Shown: in pieces, positions 17,804 through 21,924 of the stretch
Numbering within the stretch: position 1 is the stretch's first letter
Layout of the letters: every line of letters begins with the position of its first letter
DNA from: Deltaproteobacteria bacterium
Lineage (GTDB): Bacteria > Bdellovibrionota_C > UBA2361 > SZUA-149 > JAITKM01
Direction: 5' to 3'
Assembly (NCBI GenBank): GCA_031278395.1
Contig: JAITKM010000049.1
Span: 1 to 21,924, forward strand
Length of the DNA stretch: 21,924 bases
Made by a program: the position numbers and the translations under genes
The notes under the pieces: model-generated
What the model was told of the DNA's origin: nothing
Seen by the model: only the letters and a program-made list of their open reading frames with translations
Database searches by the model: none

Positions 17804-19822
17804 CTATCCCAAAATCAAGGTTGGTTTTTCGATAATTGTTTTTAAATCATTTAAAAATCTAACAGCTGTTACAGTACTAACAACCTTATTGTCCGCTGAA
17901 AGTGTAAGACGTAAAACACTTTTGACAACTAATTCATCTTTACTAATTGCTATCGGCTCATTAACAATAGCGCTCTGCATGAGCATTGCTCCAAATTTAG
18001 TATCAACCGACATCCCGACATTTTCAACTGAGCTATTTCCAACATTCGAAACATTGAAAGTCGCACAACCTAAATCCTTATCTGATAATTCACCGGTCTT
18101 AACCTGCTTATTAAGTTTTAAAGCTAAACGACTTACTTCTGCCAAAGATAAACTTGCTACGTCTTCAATTACTGGAGTTAATAACCTGCCATTTATTGGG
18201 GTAACTACACCTATATTAATTTTGTCTGTGAACTCTAACTGCTCATCATTATTGTAACAATAGTTAATGCCTGGATTCCTAAACAAAGCTAAAGCAACGG
18301 CTTTAATAATTAAATGATTAATGCTAAGCCCATGATATTTGCCAGACTGTCTTAGAGTTGCTACCACGTCTAGTAAATCATCAACCGTAACTTTAATAGT
18401 CATATAAAAATAATTGATAGCTGGCGCAAAATTCTCTGCAACCACTGCATTGCGATAGCTAGAGACTAGCGGTTGCTCGAGGTAACTATTTTTGCCACCA
18501 GCTTCTAATTCAACTAGCTCGTTTGACTGCACTAAATCTTCATATGCATAGCCAGTAAAGTAGTCTAGTTGTAAATTAGTATCCGGCTGATCTGCCTGGG
18601 CTTGCGATTCAGTAGGACTTTGAGCTTTAGGCTTTTTTAAAGATTCTAAGGCTTCCTTGAGTGATTTTTCTAAGACGTCTGCCTCAGATAAATTAGAGCT
18701 AACTAGCTCGGCAATTGAGTGCTGATTTTCGGCTGTGAGAAAATCATTAATTACTTGACTATCATCATTAGTTTCTTTCCAGCTTTGTTCAGAATCTCTA
18801 AGAAAATTTTCATTTAATTCAATAAACTCTTCTTCGGCAGGTTCAGCAACCTGTTGTTCTTCTTCTTGCTTCTCTGGGGCTGGTGTTGAAAGACATTCGT
18901 TGAATGTATCGATTTTTATCGAAGCTAGTTCTTCTTGAAATTCTTCAATTTTAAATTCTTCGGTCTGACATTCTACCGTTTGATCTTCCGCTGGAGTTTC
19001 TGTTTTTACCACAGATTCAGCAGGAGCTTGCTGCTGATCTGGTTTACATTGTAAGCCTGTTTCCAAACCATTGATAGAAAAATAACTATTTGTCCAATCG
19101 TGATCTAGTTCAGGTTCAGGCTGGGCTTTAAAGACTTCGGAATATAAAGCTGTCTCTTCTTTTTTAGGTGGGGTAACTTCTTCTTCAGCGTTTTCAGTAG
19201 GATTGTCAGTTTGATTTTTATCTTGAGTTTCTAAACTTTGAGAAAGTTCTAGCTCAATAGGCTGCACCACCTGCTCAACTTTTAAATCATTATTATTTTC
19301 TGAATTATTTCTATTTTTTTCAGCCTCAACAGCTTTAGCTTGCTGCAAGGCTTTGCTTTTAAATAGATCAGACAAAGCATTATCGATTATGTCTGCAAAA
19401 TTTCTAGTTGGTTGCATATCAGGCTCTTCTCCAATCTTAATATTTTCTTGAGACAAAGTATTAAATTCCTTAGAAACTATATCTGACACTGAGGTGAGAT
19501 TATTTAAGTCTGACATTTGTCCGATTATTTGCTCAGCGGGCAAACTATCTGTCTGAGAATTAAGGCTCTTGCTAAAGTCCTCACCTTTTTTACCTACAAC
19601 GCAAATATCAGCTCCAACTTGAACTTTTGCACCAATTTCTCCTAATATTTTCAGAAGTGTTCCATCTTCGAGTGATTCAATTTCAGTGCTAGCTTTATCG
19701 GTTAAGACTTCTGCAATAACATCGCCTCTTTTTATAATATCGCCTTCCTGCTTGCGCCAATTGATGATTGTGCCGTCGAGCATTGTATCACTGAGCTGGG
19801 GCATTTTTATAGTTGTTGCCAT
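17804..19822 (-). CDS. E2-like 2-oxoacid dehydrogenase acyltransferase, catalytic His lost
   Basis: Residues 1-80 are a normal lipoyl domain with the modified Lys in TDKAS (K43). Residues 83-449 are a long acidic Glu/Gln-rich linker, apparently disordered, with no peripheral-subunit-binding domain that I can find. Residues 450-672 match the CoA-dependent acyltransferase core (INYFYMTIKV, INIGVVTPINGRLLTPVIEDV, ATFNVSNVG), but the DHRxxDG signature is D644-NKVVST: His to Asn, Asp to Ser, Gly to Thr. Acyl transfer should be abolished. Eukaryotic E3-binding protein is a known E2 relative with the same loss, so a structural role is possible; a separate active E2 may exist elsewhere. A GGAG lies nine bases before the ATG. 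It heads a likely operon with the LipB-LipA fusion. Confidence 0.88.
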   Translation of the reverse strand: MATTIKMPQLSDTMLDGTIINWRKQEGDIIKRGDVIAEVLTDKASTEIESLEDGTLLKILGEIGAKVQVGADICVVGKKGEDFSKSLNSQTDSLPAEQIIGQMSDLNNLTSVSDIVSKEFNTLSQENIKIGEEPDMQPTRNFADIIDNALSDLFKSKALQQAKAVEAEKNRNNSENNNDLKVEQVVQPIELELSQSLETQDKNQTDNPTENAEEEVTPPKKEETALYSEVFKAQPEPELDHDWTNSYFSINGLETGLQCKPDQQQAPAESVVKTETPAEDQTVECQTEEFKIEEFQEELASIKIDTFNECLSTPAPEKQEEEQQVAEPAEEEFIELNENFLRDSEQSWKETNDDSQVINDFLTAENQHSIAELVSSNLSEADVLEKSLKEALESLKKPKAQSPTESQAQADQPDTNLQLDYFTGYAYEDLVQSNELVELEAGGKNSYLEQPLVSSYRNAVVAENFAPAINYFYMTIKVTVDDLLDVVATLRQSGKYHGLSINHLIIKAVALALFRNPGINYCYNNDEQLEFTDKINIGVVTPINGRLLTPVIEDVASLSLAEVSRLALKLNKQVKTGELSDKDLGCATFNVSNVGNSSVENVGMSVDTKFGAMLMQSAIVNEPIAISKDELVVKSVLRLTLSADNKVVSTVTAVRFLNDLKTIIEKPTLILG

Positions 19823-20157
19823 TGAGCAATCTCCATGCTTGGTATATCTATAATTCTAATGTAATAACCGCCATCAAATTTCAGGGTCGAAAACGAGTAA
19901 CAGTTTACCATTACTCTCTGTTGTCTAAAGTAGCACAGATAAGCCTGTGTCTTTTGGCAACATACATAACTCTACTCTATTGGCTGGCTGTTATGACCTA
20001 AAAATTTAATTATGCCAATTGTTTTTTTATCTTAAATTTCTACTAACTATTTATGCTTAAAAAGAATATTAATATTATAAGCACTGACTCAGTTGGTTAT
20101 GAAATGTTATGTTAAATCATTTCCTCTAATTTTAGTGCTAATTATCTAAAACGCGTT
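19823..20157. promoter_or_regulatory. Leader region of E2-like gene, modules shared with 21095-21175
   Basis: No gene is credible. Three modules recur upstream of the nucleotidyltransferase: a 34-base identical block (19987-20020, gctgttatgacctaaaaatt onward, also 21142-21175), a 28-base block with 24 matches (19897-19924 and 21109-21136, starting gtaacag), and gcctgtgtctttt (19943-19955 and 21095-21107). On minus the 34-base block contains TTGGCA and, 17 bases on, CATAAC, so a promoter within it is possible but weak. Confidence 0.6.
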
Positions 20158-20277
20158 TTTTTTTGGTATAGGGTTACTTTTACAAACTTTAATAATTGTC
20201 TTAGTTTCGCACTAATTTTCACGTTCTAATAATTTTTTTCTTAAAAGTTCCTTAAAAGTAACCCTATACCAAAAAAA
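20158..20277. repeat. 25-bp perfect inverted repeat of the dispersed family
   Basis: Arms 20158-20182 and 20253-20277 are exact complements over 25 bases (core ggtatagggttactttta), with a 70-base centre. The right arm ends 10 bases before the stop codon of the minus-strand partner gene. The arms end in T7/A7, so the structure could end transcription from either side. Confidence 0.85.
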
Positions 20278-20287
20278 TACCACTATT

Positions 20288-20511
20288 TTATTTTGAATCT
20301 CTCCACCAACGTTTAAAGTAGCGTTGCTGTTCTAATAATCCAGAAGTCATTCGCATATGAGAATTTTTTAAAGCATCATAAATGCGGGCAATAAGTTTTT
20401 TAAAATTTCATTATTATCAGCGCGTCTTAATTCCTCGCGTCTTATTGCTTCTAAAGTTTTGCCTGCCTTCTTCCAAGTTTCTGCCCACTTTTTAGGATCG
20501 ATATACTCCAT
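20288..20511 (-). pseudogene. Frameshifted small partner of nucleotidyltransferase
   Basis: The ATG at 20511 lies two bases after the upstream stop codon (TAA ct ATG), so the two genes are translationally coupled. Reading MEYIDPKKWAETWKKAGKTL and on to NEILKN, the frame stops early after LLPAFMML. A -1 shift at the A6 run (20401-20396) restores a collinear 74-residue basic protein that continues KLIARIYDALKNSHMRM and ends FKRWWRDSK. The site reads A-AAA-AAC in the starting frame, a classical -1 slippery heptamer, so recoding cannot be excluded. The family is not recognised; antitoxin or accessory subunit is inferred from position alone. Confidence 0.7.
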
Positions 20512-20513
20512 AG

Positions 20514-21077
20514 TTATAGATTTTCTTTTAATAATTTATCTAAAATATTCATTATCTCTAAATCTTCTCGTAACTCTGCCAAAGCTGACAACTCTTCTTT
20601 AATATATTCAATATCTAAACTCTTACCTTGCTTAATCAAAACACCAGCTACATCCATCAAATCCTTCTGTCGCCCAGCAAAAGTTTTTAAAACTATTAAA
20701 TCTTCAGCAGAACAAGTTAAGATAGAAAATATATCTAAATAATTATAATATGAAGCCCGTGAAATTAATTTTTCTTCATATGGCAATGAGGCAAACGAAA
20801 TATCAATCGCAATATTATTACTTGTTTTAAGTAAAGCAATTCTATTTTCCAAAGCAAATTCTAGTGGATCATCAACTCGAGATAAGTATTTTTTTAACAA
20901 GGCATTAACAAACTTCTCTTCGTTGTTAATACCAGTCATAATTGTTAGATTCAGATCTTGGGTAACTCTATTTTCACCCCATCTTTGCAAAGCTAAACCG
21001 CCTATAAAACAAAATTGCCATTTATTTTCTAGGCAAAAACTCTGAACATCTAATGCTGTTTCAAAGAGATTTTTCAT
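20514..21077 (-). CDS. AbiEii-like nucleotidyltransferase
   Basis: 187 residues resembling the small nucleotidyltransferases annotated as AbiEii/AbiGii toxin family, which are commonly half of toxin-antitoxin or abortive-infection pairs. The signature FIGGLALQRWG (24-34) followed by TQDLNLTI (39-46) shows the first metal Asp (D41), but the second is Asn (N43) where relatives usually have Asp; a third acidic position is likely D92 in AIDIS. Catalysis may be weakened or lost. A C-terminal helical part includes AEDLIVLKTFAGRQKDLMDV, typical of the family. AGGAAA lies about 12 bases before the ATG. It is coupled to the frameshifted small gene downstream. Confidence 0.75.
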   Translation of the reverse strand: MKNLFETALDVQSFCLENKWQFCFIGGLALQRWGENRVTQDLNLTIMTGINNEEKFVNALLKKYLSRVDDPLEFALENRIALLKTSNNIAIDISFASLPYEEKLISRASYYNYLDIFSILTCSAEDLIVLKTFAGRQKDLMDVAGVLIKQGKSLDIEYIKEELSALAELREDLEIMNILDKLLKENL

Positions 21078-21141
21078 TGATTAATTAATTTCCTGCCTGT
21101 GTCTTTTTGTAACAGCTTACCAGTGCTCTCCGTTGTGTTTT

Positions 21142-21175
21142 GCTGTTATGACCTAAAAATTTAATTATGCCAATT
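21142..21175. repeat. 34-base duplicate block, second copy
   Basis: Identical to 19987-20020. It lies 65 bases upstream of the nucleotidyltransferase start, whereas the first copy lies 165 bases upstream of the E2-like gene. The flanking T-run and atctta also match, so similarity extends slightly beyond 34 bases. Confidence 0.85.
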
Positions 21176-21185
21176 ATTTTTTATC

Positions 21186-21437
21186 TTACTTAGTCTGTGT
21201 GCTTTGGTCTATCAAATCGCGTAGGCGTTCAATTATTCAAAGCATGAACAAGACGGCGATTGCACCGATTGAAACAGCAGGATTTGCTTTTTCAATTCGC
21301 ATATAAGTAAGCCGTGAAATGCCTGCCAGCTAAGCGATGAGTTCCATGGTGATACCCCACTTGATACGCGCAACTTTTATTATATTGGCAGCTAACTTGG
21401 TTAACGCTTTTTTAACAGGAATAGATAAAACTAACAT
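21186..21437 (-). pseudogene. HipB/Xre-type HTH antitoxin remnant, two in-frame stops
   Basis: From ATG 21437 to TAA 21186 the frame encodes 83 positions with a TAG after GITMELIA and a TGA after IGAIAVLFML. Reading through gives KLAANIIKVARIKWGITMEL, LAGISRLTYMRIEKANPAVS and IIERLRDLIDQ, the pattern of small Xre-family regulators that pair with HipA-like toxins (recognition helix SRLTYMRIEKANPAVS). Both stops are one base from sense codons (CAG or GAG, and GGA). No hipA is visible in the window. Together with the frameshifted nucleotidyltransferase pair it suggests a decaying toxin-antitoxin zone. Confidence 0.8.
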
Positions 21438-21670
21438 ATTTTTTATCTTGTTTTTGAGGCTAAATGTAATGATTAATCTTAATATAATATATAAAGTTAT
21501 TCTTAGTCTTATATCTTATATAAGATATATTAAAAAAAAAGATTTTTATTTTATAACAATTTGTATTTATTATAATTTTTATACAAATGTTACAAATGTA
21601 ACCCCATACCAGATATACACCAGATATATAGTAGTAGATTAGATAGAATATAATTTTTATGCATTAATTA
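21438..21670. other. AT-rich gap with one dispersed repeat
   Basis: Very A/T-rich with no credible gene. A dispersed-repeat copy lies at 21597-21614 (gtaaccccataccaga core), followed by a second partial accagatata unit. A cttatatcttatataagat palindromic stretch occurs near 21508-21529. Confidence 0.55.
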
Positions 21671-21699
21671 TTGACACGCAATTAATTGTATGATAGTTT
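21671..21699 (+). promoter_or_regulatory. Possible promoter of terminal gene
   Basis: A perfect TTGACA at 21671-21676. The 17-base position gives TAGTTT (21694-21699); a better TATGAT (21689-21694) is only 12 bases away. The -35 is convincing, the -10 uncertain. Confidence 0.4.
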
Positions 21700-21735
21700 C
21701 AATCCCCTAAAGTGTATGGGTAGTAGAGAATTATA

Positions 21736-21851
21736 GGTGCACGTTAAAGGGTTGAAAAACAATTCTTCCTTTAACGTGCATCTATGAAAAAAGGTTTTGT
21801 AGATGCTTTTTCCAAGTTTTTCCTAAACCGGGCTTTTCCAGCCCAAAGGAG
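21736..21851 (+). promoter_or_regulatory. Structured leader with competing hairpins
   Basis: Hairpin 1 pairs 21736-21750 (ggtgcacgttaaagg) with 21768-21782 over 15 bases, one of them G-T. Hairpin 2 pairs gcatcta (21778-21784) with tagatgc (21800-21806), extended by five weaker pairs, and is followed by T5 (21807-21811): an intrinsic-terminator shape. The two share 21778-21782 and cannot both form fully. A third small stem (gggct/agccc, 21830-21844) directly precedes the ribosome binding site AAAGGAG (21845-21851). The layout is that of an attenuator, with no ligand class recognised. Confidence 0.55.
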
Positions 21852-21857
21852 TCAAAA

Positions 21858-21924
21858 ATGAAAAAGATCAGTTTGTTAGTGTTCGCAACGTTTATGTTCT
21901 TTGCTGTGTTTTTTACAACAACAA
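21858..21924 (+). CDS. Start of a secreted protein (partial)
   Basis: ATG at 21858, seven bases after a strong AAAGGAG. The 22 visible residues (MKKISLLVFATFMFFAVF then FTTT) form the basic n-region and hydrophobic core of a signal peptide; the cleavage site and mature protein lie beyond the window. No function can be given. It is the only gene here with both a consensus -35 and a strong ribosome binding site behind a structured leader. Confidence 0.75.
   Translation, partial: MKKISLLVFATFMFFAVFFTTT

Noticed and set aside
17751-18257. A 168-codon plus-strand ORF
   Set aside because: It is antisense to the acyltransferase core of the E2-like gene, whose homology fixes the minus frame.
21337-21642. 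A 101-codon plus-strand ORF
   Set aside because: Its first part lies antisense to the HTH remnant and the rest is A/T-rich sequence running through a dispersed repeat; no Shine-Dalgarno is present.
21695-21715. gtttcaatcccct resembling a CRISPR repeat end
   Set aside because: It occurs once with no array around it.

Overview
The window (21.9 kb, AT-rich, about one third G+C by eye) looks like chromosome of a Gram-negative bacterium. Peptidoglycan synthesis is shown by a class A penicillin-binding protein and an outer membrane by an Omp85 barrel. Ordinary housekeeping genes (secG, smpB, tuf, tRNA-Trp, initiator tRNA) sit beside signs of genome erosion or host association: toxin-antitoxin-type genes that are broken, a dispersed repeat in nearly every long gap, and a secreted Cys/Ser-rich protein behind a hypermutable tetranucleotide tract. 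I cannot name the organism. An obligately intracellular or symbiotic Gram-negative lineage would fit, but that is inference.

Layout. 1-1503: an island with clearly higher G+C carrying one NUDIX hydrolase gene, bounded by two identical 57-bp direct repeats. 1527-3387: a secreted Cys/Ser-rich protein on the minus strand, preceded by (CAAT)11, with a repeat-laden AT-rich gap and a G10 run behind it. 3388-4633: secG on plus, then a convergent small helical protein with its own terminator. 5063-7361: smpB, tRNA-Trp and tuf on minus, then initiator tRNA on plus. 7565-19822: four large minus-strand genes: PBP1A, a giant TamB-Omp85 fusion, a LipB-LipA fusion, and an E2-like acyltransferase with a lipoyl domain. 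20288-21437: a nucleotidyltransferase with a frameshifted partner and a dead HTH (HipB-like) gene. 21671-21924: promoter, structured leader and start of a secreted protein that runs off the window.

How the genes work together. The E2-like protein carries a normal lipoylation site, and the gene 42 bp downstream encodes the octanoyltransferase (LipB) meant to load it. The fused LipA half has lost all three radical-SAM cysteines, and the E2 has lost its catalytic His and the paired Asp. Both frames are long and uninterrupted, so this looks like repurposing rather than simple decay. The TamB-Omp85 fusion would be one polypeptide running from inner-membrane anchor to outer-membrane barrel. A repeat with core CTGGTATGGGGTTACTTTT recurs about 16 times, often as inverted pairs abutting stop codons, which suggests a mobile or 3'-UTR hairpin family.
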